Positions 18,767 to 26,501 of a stretch of 64,000 nucleotides of DNA are shown here, piece by piece (within the stretch, counting starts at the first letter, position 1; every line of letters starts with the position of its first letter). The stretch covers positions 61,167 through 125,166 of the forward strand of contig NZ_LGDG01000074.1 of the NCBI RefSeq assembly GCF_001279775.1. Direction: 5' to 3'. The notes under the pieces are model-generated. The model did no database searches. It saw nothing but the letters and a program-made list of their open reading frames with translations, and was not told where the DNA came from. The DNA comes from Streptomyces sp. MMG1533 (GTDB lineage: Bacteria; Actinomycetota; Actinomycetes; Streptomycetales; Streptomycetaceae). The position numbers and the translations under genes were made by a program.

Positions 18767-19327
18767 TCAGTCGGCGGCGTGGGCGGGTTCGGGGGCCTGA
18801 GCAGCCCCTCCGGACCCGCGGTCGTCTTCCTGGCTCCCCGCGACATCACCCTCGCGGTCGTCGTCGTCCGCGGCGGGGGGTCCCGTCTGTTCCCTGAGTT
18901 CCGCGATGGCGGCCTCGAAGTCCTCGAGCGAGTCGAACGCCCGGTAGACAGAGGCGAATCGCAGATAGGCGACGAGGTCGAGCTCCTGCAACGGGCCGAG
19001 TATGGCCAGCCCCACGTCGTGGGTGGTCAGCTCGGCACTTCCGGTGGCGCGCACCGCTTCCTCGACCCGTTGGCCGAGCTGGGCGAGCGCGTCCTCGGTG
19101 ACAGGCCGTCCCTGGCATGCCTTGCGCACACCGTTGATGACCTTGGTACGGCTGAAAGGCTCGGTGACTCCGGACCGCTTGACCACCATGAGCGAGCACG
19201 TCTCCACGGTCGTGAAACGACGGGAGCAGTCAGGGCATTGGCGGCGTCGGCGGATCGACGTGCCGTCGTCGGTCGTACGACTGTCGACGACGCGGCTGTC
19301 GGGGTGCCTGCAGAAGGGGCAGTGCAT
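18767..19327 (-). CDS. nrdR: Transcriptional repressor NrdR
   Basis: A 186-residue regulator of ribonucleotide reductase genes. An N-terminal zinc ribbon ([17 protein letters not shown], then [15 protein letters not shown]) is followed by an ATP-cone domain (about 50-140). The last 45 residues are an acidic Asp/Gly/Ala tail, longer than in most bacteria. The ATG at 19327 is supported by GAGGAGG about 10 bp upstream; a TTG at 19336 is too close to that site. Two NrdR-box-like sites lie 108-154 bp upstream, consistent with autoregulation. Confidence 0.95.
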   Translation of the reverse strand: MHCPFCRHPDSRVVDSRTTDDGTSIRRRRQCPDCSRRFTTVETCSLMVVKRSGVTEPFSRTKVINGVRKACQGRPVTEDALAQLGQRVEEAVRATGSAELTTHDVGLAILGPLQELDLVAYLRFASVYRAFDSLEDFEAAIAELREQTGPPAADDDDREGDVAGSQEDDRGSGGAAQAPEPAHAAD

Positions 19328-19434
19328 GAACTCCAACCCTCCTCACAGCAGACTCAATAGCCTCAGGAGGCCTCTTGGGCCCCTTGAAGCAGCCCCAAGC
19401 ATAGGCGATGACCGAGGGCTCGAAGACCCGGGGG

Positions 19435-19481
19435 ACCACAACTTCTGGGCTGCTGCTGCAATCCAACCACTAGATGTGGGG
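19435..19481 (-). promoter_or_regulatory. Tandem NrdR boxes
   Basis: ACCACAACTTCTGGGC (19435-19450) and ACCACTAGATGTGGGG (19466-19481) are related 16-bp sites whose ACCAC ends are exactly 31 bp apart, three helical turns. This matches the known architecture of two 16-bp NrdR boxes with a 15-16 bp spacer. Confidence 0.75.
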
Positions 19482-19816
19482 ATTGGCCCATACATCCACG
19501 CCGTGCACGCGTGTCGCGCGCGTACTGGCATGTGCCGCACGCCCGTACCGTCGCACCGACACACGGGCGACGCAGCCGTACCGCTTGGACACATGCGGAG
19601 ATACCGTGGGCGCCGCAGGGAGGGCGCGTGGGGTTCCCGCGCAGATGGGGGCCGGTTCCCGGTCGACGGGAAGGCGGATGGCAGACTGGGTCGGCACCCA
19701 CGAGGTCGCCACCCCGGCGGTGAAGAGTACAACAATGGGCGCTTTTGTCTGCCAAGCGCGGCGTCAGCCATACACCCAGGCACGTGATCGAGTCAGGCTA
19801 TCCGCACTTTTTCACT

Positions 19817-19830
19817 CGAACGTGTGTTTG
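19817..19830 (+). promoter_or_regulatory. SOS (LexA) box of lexA
   Basis: CGAACGTGTGTTTG fits the Gram-positive/actinobacterial LexA box CGAAC-N4-GTTYG. It lies 60 bp upstream of the lexA start, consistent with autorepression. Confidence 0.85.
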
Positions 19831-19890
19831 GCGCAACCTTTCGAAAGCAACTACCGTTGTCCAGCAGGGAGACCATCGAGAGGGGCCGAC

Positions 19891-20670
19891 GTGACCACCA
19901 CCGCAGACAGTGCCACCATCACTGCCCAGGACCGCTCCCAGGGCCGACTCGAGCCGGTGCATGCGATGAACGAAGCCATGAATCCCGAGGGGCACAAGCG
20001 CTCCCTGCCGGGCCGACCTCCGGGCATCCGGGCGGACAGCTCGGGGCTCACCGACCGGCAGCGACGGGTGATCGAGGTCATCCGGGACTCCGTGCAGCGG
20101 CGCGGCTACCCGCCGTCGATGCGGGAGATCGGCCAGGCGGTCGGCCTGTCCAGCACGTCGTCCGTCGCCCATCAGCTGATGGCACTGGAGCGAAAGGGCT
20201 TCCTGCGCCGCGACCCACACCGGCCGCGCGCGTACGAGGTGCGCGGCTCCGATCAGGCCTCCTCGGCGCAGCCCACGGACACCGCAGGGAAGCCCGCCGC
20301 GTCGTATGTCCCGCTGGTCGGCCGCATCGCCGCAGGTGGCCCCATCCTCGCGGAGGAGTCCGTCGAGGATGTCTTCCCCCTCCCCCGCCAGCTGGTGGGA
20401 GACGGTGAGCTGTTCGTCCTCAAGGTCGTCGGCGACTCCATGATCGAGGCCGCGATCTGCGACGGAGACTGGGTCACGGTCCGCCGTCAGCCGGTCGCCG
20501 AGAACGGCGACATCGTCGCCGCGATGCTCGACGGCGAGGCGACGGTCAAGCGCTTCAAGCGCGAGGACGGCCATGTCTGGCTCCTCCCGCACAATGCCGC
20601 GTACGAGCCGATTCCGGGCGACGACGCGACCATCCTCGGCAAGGTGGTGGCGGTGCTGCGGCGCGTGTGA
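19891..20670 (+). CDS. lexA: SOS-response repressor LexA
   Basis: A 259-residue protein with a winged helix-turn-helix (about 55-115; [20 protein letters not shown]) and a C-terminal S24 peptidase domain. The self-cleavage bond is Ala-Gly in GRIAAGGPI (about 146), the nucleophile Ser is in GDSMIEA (about 183) and the general-base Lys in ATVKRF (about 220). RecA filaments trigger cleavage. The first 40 residues are an extra tail common in Streptomyces. The GTG start follows GAGAGGGG. An SOS box lies upstream, and recA in this window carries another. Confidence 0.97.
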   Translation: MTTTADSATITAQDRSQGRLEPVHAMNEAMNPEGHKRSLPGRPPGIRADSSGLTDRQRRVIEVIRDSVQRRGYPPSMREIGQAVGLSSTSSVAHQLMALERKGFLRRDPHRPRAYEVRGSDQASSAQPTDTAGKPAASYVPLVGRIAAGGPILAEESVEDVFPLPRQLVGDGELFVLKVVGDSMIEAAICDGDWVTVRRQPVAENGDIVAAMLDGEATVKRFKREDGHVWLLPHNAAYEPIPGDDATILGKVVAVLRRV

Positions 20671-20781
20671 CGGCTGCGGCGGGCCGACCAGAACGCGGTC
20701 GGCCCTCTGACCGGGCCCCGGGACCCCTGCGCCGGTTCCGGGGCCCTGCGCTGTGCGATCCCTGGTGACGAGGGGATTGTG

Positions 20782-20830
20782 GATCGGGGGTTGGTCTCGC
20801 CCCGGGCCGGGGCGAGACCAACCCCCGATC
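20782..20830. terminator. Strong bidirectional terminator between lexA and the DinG gene
   Basis: Perfect 22-bp arms (20782-20803 and 20809-20830) enclose a 5-nt loop. The 3' arm overlaps the first two bases (20829-20830) of the DinG-gene stop triplet on the opposite strand. Confidence 0.92.
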
Positions 20831-22817
20831 ACTCAGCCGTGGCTTCCGCTTCCGCCTTCTTCGCCGCCGCATCGATCGCGGCCAGCGACTTCCGGACCTG
20901 ATTACGGTCCGTCGTGTACCAGAAGTCGGGCAACGAGGCTTTCAGATAACTCCCGTACCGCGCCGTCGCCAGGCGCTGGTCCAGTACGGCGACCACACCG
21001 CGGTCCCCCGAAGCCCGTACGAGGCGACCGGCGCCCTGGGCCATGAGCAGGGCTGCATGTGTGGCGGCGACCGCCATGAAGCCGTTGCCGCCCGCGTCCT
21101 CCACCGCCTTCTGGCGGGCGCTCATCAGCGGATCGTCCGGCCTCGGGAACGGGATCTTGTCCATGACGACCAACTGACAGCTGGGGCCAGGCACGTCGAC
21201 ACCCTGCCAGAGCGAGAGTGTGCCGAAGAGGCACGTCCTGGGATCGGCCGCGAAGTTCTTGATCAGTTCGCCGAGGGTCTCCTCGCCTTGGAGGAGGATG
21301 GGGAACTCGGGGATGCGGGAGCGCAGCTCCTCCGCGGCCAGCTGGGCCGCTCTCATCGAGGAGAACAGCCCCAGAGTGCGGCCGCCGGCCGACTGGATCA
21401 GTTCGGTGAGTTCGTCGAGCATGTCCGCGCGGTCGCCGTCCCGCGCGGGGCGTGCCAGGTGCTTCGCGACGTACAGGATGCCCTGCTTCGGGTAGTCGAA
21501 GGGTGAGCCGACATCGACGCCCTTCCACTGCGGGACGTCCTCGCCCTCCGTGCCCTCGGGGGCGAGGCCCAGGGACGCGCCGACGCCGTTGAAGTCGCCC
21601 CCCAACTTCAGAGTCGCGGACGTCAGGACCACCGAACGATCCGCGAAGAGCTTCTCCCTGAGCAGGCCCGAGACCGACATGGGAGCCACGCGCAGAGAAG
21701 CACCGAAGCGGTCGTGGCGTTCGTACCAGACGACGTCCCACTCGGAGCCGTTCGTGATCCGCTCCGCCACGTCGTGCACGCTCTCCACCGAGGCCAGCGC
21801 CTGCTTGCGGACCGCGTCCTCGTCCTGGACGGACTTGTCGCGGGTGGCGCCGATCCCGGAGATCACGGTGCGGCAGGCGTCGCGCAAGGCCATCAGCGCG
21901 TAGCCGAGATCCTCCGGAACCTCCTCCAGGCGGCCGGGGAGGGCGAGTTCCATCAACCGCTCGAAGCCCTCAGCGGCCGTCTGGAGCTGGTCGGCGGCCT
22001 TCTCGTTGACGAGCTTGGCCGCTCGGCGCACCGCACGGTTGACCTGGCCGGGCGTGAGTTCGCCGGTGGCGACTCCGGTGACCCGGGAGACCAGTTCGTG
22101 CGCCTCGTCGACGATCAGCACCTCGTGCTGCGGGAGGACCGGGGCGCCCTCGATGGCATCGATGGCGAGCAGCGCGTGGTTGGTGACGACGACCTCGGAG
22201 AGCTTGGCGCGCTCCCGGGCCATCTCGGCGAAGCACTCGGCACCGTAAGCGCACTTCGAGGCGCCCAGGCACTCCCGCGACGAGACCGATGCCTGGGACC
22301 AGGCGCGGTCGGAGACTCCGGGCGTGAGGTCGTCGCGGTCACCGGTCTCGGTCTCGTCCGCCCAGTCGCGCATGCGCAGCAGGTCCTGGCCCAGTTTGCT
22401 GGTGGGCGCGGCCGCCTCGAACTGGTCGAAGAGGCCCTCTTCCTCATCCTGCGGGGCGCCCTCACGAAGGCGGTGCAGACACAGGTAGTTCGACCTGCCC
22501 TTGAGCATCGCGAACTCCGGGCGGCGGCGCAGCAGCGGGTGCAGCGCATCGACCGTACGCGGCAGGTCCCGCTCCACGAGCTGGCGCTGCAGGGCGAGAG
22601 TGGCGGTCGCTACGACGACACGCTCCCCGTGCGCGAGTGCGGGCACCAGATAGCCCAGCGACTTTCCGGTGCCGGTGCCGGCCTGCACCAGCAGATGGGA
22701 GCTGTCGTCGATTGCGTCCGCGACGGCTTCGGCCATGGTCACCTGGCCTGGGCGCTCCGTGCCGCCGACAGCAGTGACGGCAGCATGCAGGAGTTCGGGG
22801 AGTGAGGGCTTCGTCAT
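20829..22817 (-). CDS. dinG: DinG-family ATP-dependent DNA helicase (XPD-like)
   Basis: A 662-residue superfamily 2 helicase. Walker A is QAGTGTGKSLGY (Lys52), and the DEAH box is LIVDEAHEL. The four iron-sulfur cysteines lie in NYLCLHRL and in ECLGASKCAYGAECF. Motif VI is in AQGAGRLVR. DinG-type enzymes unwind 5'-tailed DNA and R-loops. It converges on lexA and ends inside their shared terminator. I saw no LexA box before it, so damage inducibility is not supported here. Confidence 0.9.
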   Translation of the reverse strand: MTKPSLPELLHAAVTAVGGTERPGQVTMAEAVADAIDDSSHLLVQAGTGTGKSLGYLVPALAHGERVVVATATLALQRQLVERDLPRTVDALHPLLRRRPEFAMLKGRSNYLCLHRLREGAPQDEEEGLFDQFEAAAPTSKLGQDLLRMRDWADETETGDRDDLTPGVSDRAWSQASVSSRECLGASKCAYGAECFAEMARERAKLSEVVVTNHALLAIDAIEGAPVLPQHEVLIVDEAHELVSRVTGVATGELTPGQVNRAVRRAAKLVNEKAADQLQTAAEGFERLMELALPGRLEEVPEDLGYALMALRDACRTVISGIGATRDKSVQDEDAVRKQALASVESVHDVAERITNGSEWDVVWYERHDRFGASLRVAPMSVSGLLREKLFADRSVVLTSATLKLGGDFNGVGASLGLAPEGTEGEDVPQWKGVDVGSPFDYPKQGILYVAKHLARPARDGDRADMLDELTELIQSAGGRTLGLFSSMRAAQLAAEELRSRIPEFPILLQGEETLGELIKNFAADPRTCLFGTLSLWQGVDVPGPSCQLVVMDKIPFPRPDDPLMSARQKAVEDAGGNGFMAVAATHAALLMAQGAGRLVRASGDRGVVAVLDQRLATARYGSYLKASLPDFWYTTDRNQVRKSLAAIDAAAKKAEAEATAE

Positions 22818-23172
22818 AGCGCGACCACCCTACGGCCCGGCACTGACAAACGGGCGATCAAGGCGGTGACGAGGGGCGGGATCAAGACCGGCTGCTCCTC
22901 GGGTGCGGATCGGATCGGTTCGGTCGGGGCCTGGACAAGCATGTTCGGGTTCGGGGTGGCTCGCTTGCGGGCCCGAATCGCTTCGGTTCCGTTCGATGGC
23001 GGGGCGGTGACGTTTGGGATTGCCCTCGGCGCCGGCGGAAATCGGGCTTGGCCATGGCGCACGTCGGACACGGATACGGCGGGTGTCGGCGCGGCTGGAA
23101 ATCCGTGTGGCGCGAGTGGGAACCGGATCGGCGCGGGCGGTGTACCAAAAGTGATGACACTGCGACGTGGCG
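22818..23172. other. Intergenic region, no gene supported
   Basis: This is 355 bp between the GNAT gene and the DinG gene, both on the minus strand. It is G/T-biased with several short open frames, none with a ribosome-binding site and protein-like composition. It probably holds the DinG-gene promoter. Confidence 0.45.
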
Positions 23173-23895
23173 TTACAACCGATGACGCAGGTGTCGGTCT
23201 CGGACCATGAGGGCGGCCTGCTTGGTGGGCAGGTCGACCTCGGCGACGAAGCCGAAGCCTGCGCTCAGAAAGGCGGCGATGGAGGGGATGTTGCGAAGGT
23301 CGGGTTCCGCGACCACGCGGGTACAGGCGGACCGCTTGTCGAGCACCAGATCGGCGACGGCCCGCAAGAGAGTGCCGCCGAGCCCTCGACCACGGTCGGC
23401 GATACCACCAATGAAGAGGTGGATCCCGGTGTCGTGAGGTCTAGCCGGGTAGTGGCGAGCCAGCGGATCGAGGTCTGCCCGGTAGATCTCCCAGTAGCTC
23501 ATCGGTGTGCCCTCCAGCACGCCGAGGCACGGAACGCTGCGTCCGTCGCCGACGAGTTGGGCGAGCAGGTGGTCCTCCGTGACGGACTGGGGTCCGGCCA
23601 ACTCCCAGAAATCAGCGACGGCGGGGTCGTTCATCCAACGGCTGACAAGCGACAGGTCCCGGTCGATGCGTACGGGAACGAGGTGGAACGCGCCGGCTGA
23701 GGTGGTGGTCGGCCCCCAGTCCGCGACCTGGTCGAGCAGATCGTCGCCTGCTGGTGGGTCGGTGGCGGGCGGTGCCGTGCCCTCAGCCCGGTCTCGGCCC
23801 GGGCCTGCGACGGGCTTCTTCTCTTCCGTCTCGAGGAGTGCGATGGGTTCGTCGGGCAGTCGCAGCTCCAGCGTGTCCTCGCTGTCCAGGCTCAC
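23173..23895 (-). CDS. Siderophore-type N-acetyltransferase (IucB/AlcB-like GNAT)
   Basis: A 240-residue protein. After a 55-residue low-complexity head comes an acyltransferase of the IucB/MbtK type: FHLVPVRIDRDLSLVSRWMND, 'PMSYWEIYRADLDPLARHYPA', 'HLFIGGIADRGRGLGGTLLRAV' (acyl-CoA pyrophosphate loop) and 'RVVAEPDLRNIPSIAAFLSAGF'. Such enzymes acylate hydroxylated or free diamines before siderophore assembly. It is the last gene of the operon, 91 bp after the IucA/IucC gene. Confidence 0.88.
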   Translation of the reverse strand: MSLDSEDTLELRLPDEPIALLETEEKKPVAGPGRDRAEGTAPPATDPPAGDDLLDQVADWGPTTTSAGAFHLVPVRIDRDLSLVSRWMNDPAVADFWELAGPQSVTEDHLLAQLVGDGRSVPCLGVLEGTPMSYWEIYRADLDPLARHYPARPHDTGIHLFIGGIADRGRGLGGTLLRAVADLVLDKRSACTRVVAEPDLRNIPSIAAFLSAGFGFVAEVDLPTKQAALMVRDRHLRHRL

Positions 23896-23986
23896 GGCGT
23901 CATGTTCCTCGGGGGTGAAGGGGGGTGGCAGCGGTCGCGTGTGTCGGCCAGGGATGAGAAGGGCTGGAGATGGTCACAGGCGGCGG

Positions 23987-26296
23987 TCAGCAATGAAGGG
24001 GGTTGGCGATGGTGACGTAGACGGACTGGGTGTCCACTGGGCCGACGAGTTCGTCGAGACCGTGGAGGCGAGTCAGCAGGTTGGCCTTGCAGCGCAGGAC
24101 CGGTGAGTCGAGCAGGCGGGTGGGCAGCGTGGTGCACAGTCGGGCGGGCCCTGAGGCCACATCGGTGAGAAAGCCGCGGAATGCGGCGAGCAGGAGCCTT
24201 TCGTCGGCGAGGCGCTGGGAGCCGAACGCTCCGATGAGGCCGAGGACGTTGTTGATCGCGAGGTAGTACGCGAATCGTTCGTCGGTGACCTCGTCGGAGA
24301 CAAAGGTGTCGCTGTGCTCACCGATGCCGGGCAGCCTGGCATCGAGTTCCGGACGCCGGGACTCGCGGAAGTAGTAGCCCTGGTTGTCGCGGTAGCGGCC
24401 GCCGGCGGGCCAGCCTTCGCCATCCAGCAGGAGCAACGTGTTCTGCTGGTGCGCTTCCAGGGCGATTCCCGCTTCCGCGTCCAGCCACAACACCGGGCGT
24501 ACCACCTGTTCGAGGTAGCGCAGGAACCACTCGGCGGCAACGGCTCCACGGGGTCGGCCGGTCCGGTCTGCGAGGCGTGTCACGATCTCGGCCAGCCGGG
24601 ACCGCAGGACCGGTGGGTCGGCGTGCTGATGGCCGTCGGCGGCGCCCGGTGGGACATGAGGTCGGAGCGCGACGAGTCCGGCGATGCAGGAGACGTCGTC
24701 CTCTGGGCTGAACGGGTTGTGCCGGATCACCACGTCGAGCCCGGGTACGGGGGCACCGTCCGGCCCGTCGACTGCGATCCAGGCAGGATCGCGGACGATG
24801 TCGAACCCCGGGTGAGCCGCCTGCCAGTGCTTGGACAGGCCCCTGCGGAGCAGCCGCTGGACCTCAACGCCACGGTGCAGTTCCTTGCGGAGGTTCTCGC
24901 GACGGGAGTTGGTGATGCGCAGCGCCAGCGACAGCTTGAGCATGGCGGGGGCGCCGGATCGGTGGACGGTTCGTACGGAGGAGGTGGGGTGCCATGGGGA
25001 ACCGTGTGTGCCGAGGTTCTGGACCAGTCCCGCGTCGAGGAGGGCCGTGGTCTCGGGGCGGTGCAGGATCTCGCGCAGTTGCCAGGGATGCAGGGGCAGG
25101 GCCGTGTGGCCGTCGGGCAGCGGGAGCCCGGCTCCGGCGAGCCGTGCGGTGAGCTGGGTCGCGGAGATCGGGCGGCCGCGTTCGGTCCAGGCCGAGTCGG
25201 TGGCCAGGGCAGTGGGAGCTACAGCCATCCAGTGCAGAGGGAAGGAGCCGCGCAACTCGGGTGAGTACAGCCGCGCTTCGGCTTCGGAGAGACCCTCGCG
25301 GCTCTTCGGGGTCGGGTGCAGCGGATGTCCGAGCATCAGTGCCTGTTCGGCGGAGAGGAAGAGGTCGGGTTCGCCGACAGGGTGTTTCCGGCGCTCGGTG
25401 ACGAATGCGGCGGTTCTGCGAACGGAGTCGGCCACACGTGCGACGAGATCTGCACCGGCGTCGGCCGGAGCGAGGGCAGGAGGTGCCAGGGGCGGAGCCG
25501 GGGTTGAGGGGACGTGAGCGTCAGCCTCGGGGGCGGCTGCGCCGGTCGCGGGGACGCGAGCGTCGGCTTCAGGGACGGTTGCCCCGGAGGCGGGCGCGGC
25601 TGTGGAGGTTACGGAGGCGGCGGCGTGGGCCCCAGGGATGGCTCGGCCAACTGTGGGCGAGGCCGTGGTGGGGCCCGGGTGCGTCGACGTGATGGTGGGC
25701 GATGCCGGCTGGACGGTGCACCCTGTCGACGGCAGGGTGTGCGGTGCCTGCTGAACGGCGGCCCGGGTGCGCCTGTCGGTGGGGTTCCGTGCGCTGGGTG
25801 TCTCGCGCGTGAGCAGGGCGGCGACTGTGATCGCGTCGGCCGGTGGAGCGTGGTCGGGGGCGCCTGCGAGGCGCGGGAGGCCGAAGCGGTGCCAGCCTGT
25901 CGGTGACCAGTAGTGGACGGGGGCAAGGAGGGCTGTGCCGCTGGCGGGGAGGGGGATGCGGAGGGTGTCGTTGTCGGGTGCGGGAAGGTTGGTCTCGCGT
26001 ACCCAGCAGCGCAGCAGGTTCTCCACGGCGGCGGCCTCGGCCGCCGTGTGCGGGTCGGCATGCTCCAGGAGGTCGGTGGTGGCGCCACCCGACCACTCGG
26101 CCTCGGGGCGCCTTCCCTGCGCCGGAACCATCTCCCCCGGAACCGCGGTTTCCCCTCCCGCCTCCGCCGGGGCCTCCAGCTGGTGCGGTGTCCATGTAGT
26201 GGTCGGCGCCGGTCGCGGATGCGGGGAGATCTGGTCGGCGGAGGAGCCGTCGGTGTGGGGGTGGGCACGGCCGCCGGATGCGGAAGTGGTGTTCAA
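23987..26296 (-). CDS. IucA/IucC-family NRPS-independent siderophore synthetase
   Basis: A 769-residue synthetase that condenses citrate or a dicarboxylate half-ester with an amine or hydroxamate. Family segments are 'YSPELRGSFPLHWMAVAPTALATDS', HPWQLREILHRPE, 'SSVRTVHRSGAPAMLKLSLALRITNSRRE', VRPVLWLDAEAGIALEAHQQNTL, 'RYRDNQGYYFRES' and the FhuF-like end. Between residues about 178 and 272 it carries an Ala/Pro/Thr-rich low-complexity insertion with a near-repeat (VPEADARVPATGAA / APEADAHVPST), which splits the N-terminal domain. The first 85 residues are also low complexity. It is the middle gene of the operon. Confidence 0.9.
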   Translation of the reverse strand: MNTTSASGGRAHPHTDGSSADQISPHPRPAPTTTWTPHQLEAPAEAGGETAVPGEMVPAQGRRPEAEWSGGATTDLLEHADPHTAAEAAAVENLLRCWVRETNLPAPDNDTLRIPLPASGTALLAPVHYWSPTGWHRFGLPRLAGAPDHAPPADAITVAALLTRETPSARNPTDRRTRAAVQQAPHTLPSTGCTVQPASPTITSTHPGPTTASPTVGRAIPGAHAAASVTSTAAPASGATVPEADARVPATGAAAPEADAHVPSTPAPPLAPPALAPADAGADLVARVADSVRRTAAFVTERRKHPVGEPDLFLSAEQALMLGHPLHPTPKSREGLSEAEARLYSPELRGSFPLHWMAVAPTALATDSAWTERGRPISATQLTARLAGAGLPLPDGHTALPLHPWQLREILHRPETTALLDAGLVQNLGTHGSPWHPTSSVRTVHRSGAPAMLKLSLALRITNSRRENLRKELHRGVEVQRLLRRGLSKHWQAAHPGFDIVRDPAWIAVDGPDGAPVPGLDVVIRHNPFSPEDDVSCIAGLVALRPHVPPGAADGHQHADPPVLRSRLAEIVTRLADRTGRPRGAVAAEWFLRYLEQVVRPVLWLDAEAGIALEAHQQNTLLLLDGEGWPAGGRYRDNQGYYFRESRRPELDARLPGIGEHSDTFVSDEVTDERFAYYLAINNVLGLIGAFGSQRLADERLLLAAFRGFLTDVASGPARLCTTLPTRLLDSPVLRCKANLLTRLHGLDELVGPVDTQSVYVTIANPLHC

Positions 26297-26501
26297 AGCT
26301 GCTTTCCTCGGGTGGTTCTGGCTGGTGCGGCCGGGGTGAATCGGTTTCGTGGTGCGGTAAGACGTGCGTCTGCACCGGGCGTTCAGGAGGGCGTGTGGTC
26401 GGGCTGGAGGTCAGGGAGTTCAAAGCGAAGCTCGGCGGTCACAGGCGGGGGGGGAGGGTGTGCGTATGCGCGTAAGGACTCGCGGCGGCACGGCCACTGG
26501 G

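Larger units (their letters stand above)
19328..19890. other. Divergent nrdR-lexA control region
   Basis: This is 563 bp with no supported gene. The nrdR side carries two NrdR-box-like sites and the lexA side an SOS box (both listed). The central 300 bp shows no recognisable element. Confidence 0.6.

Noticed and set aside
15569..19360. A plus-strand open frame of over 1200 codons
   Set aside because: It is antisense to nrdJ and nrdR; the high GC content removes stop codons from the opposite strand. The Val/Leu/Gly-rich text with no domains is typical of such shadows.
22866..23210. A 114-codon plus-strand frame between the DinG and GNAT genes
   Set aside because: It is Gly/Ala-rich, starts with GTG without a good ribosome-binding site, and overlaps the 3' end of the GNAT gene on the other strand.
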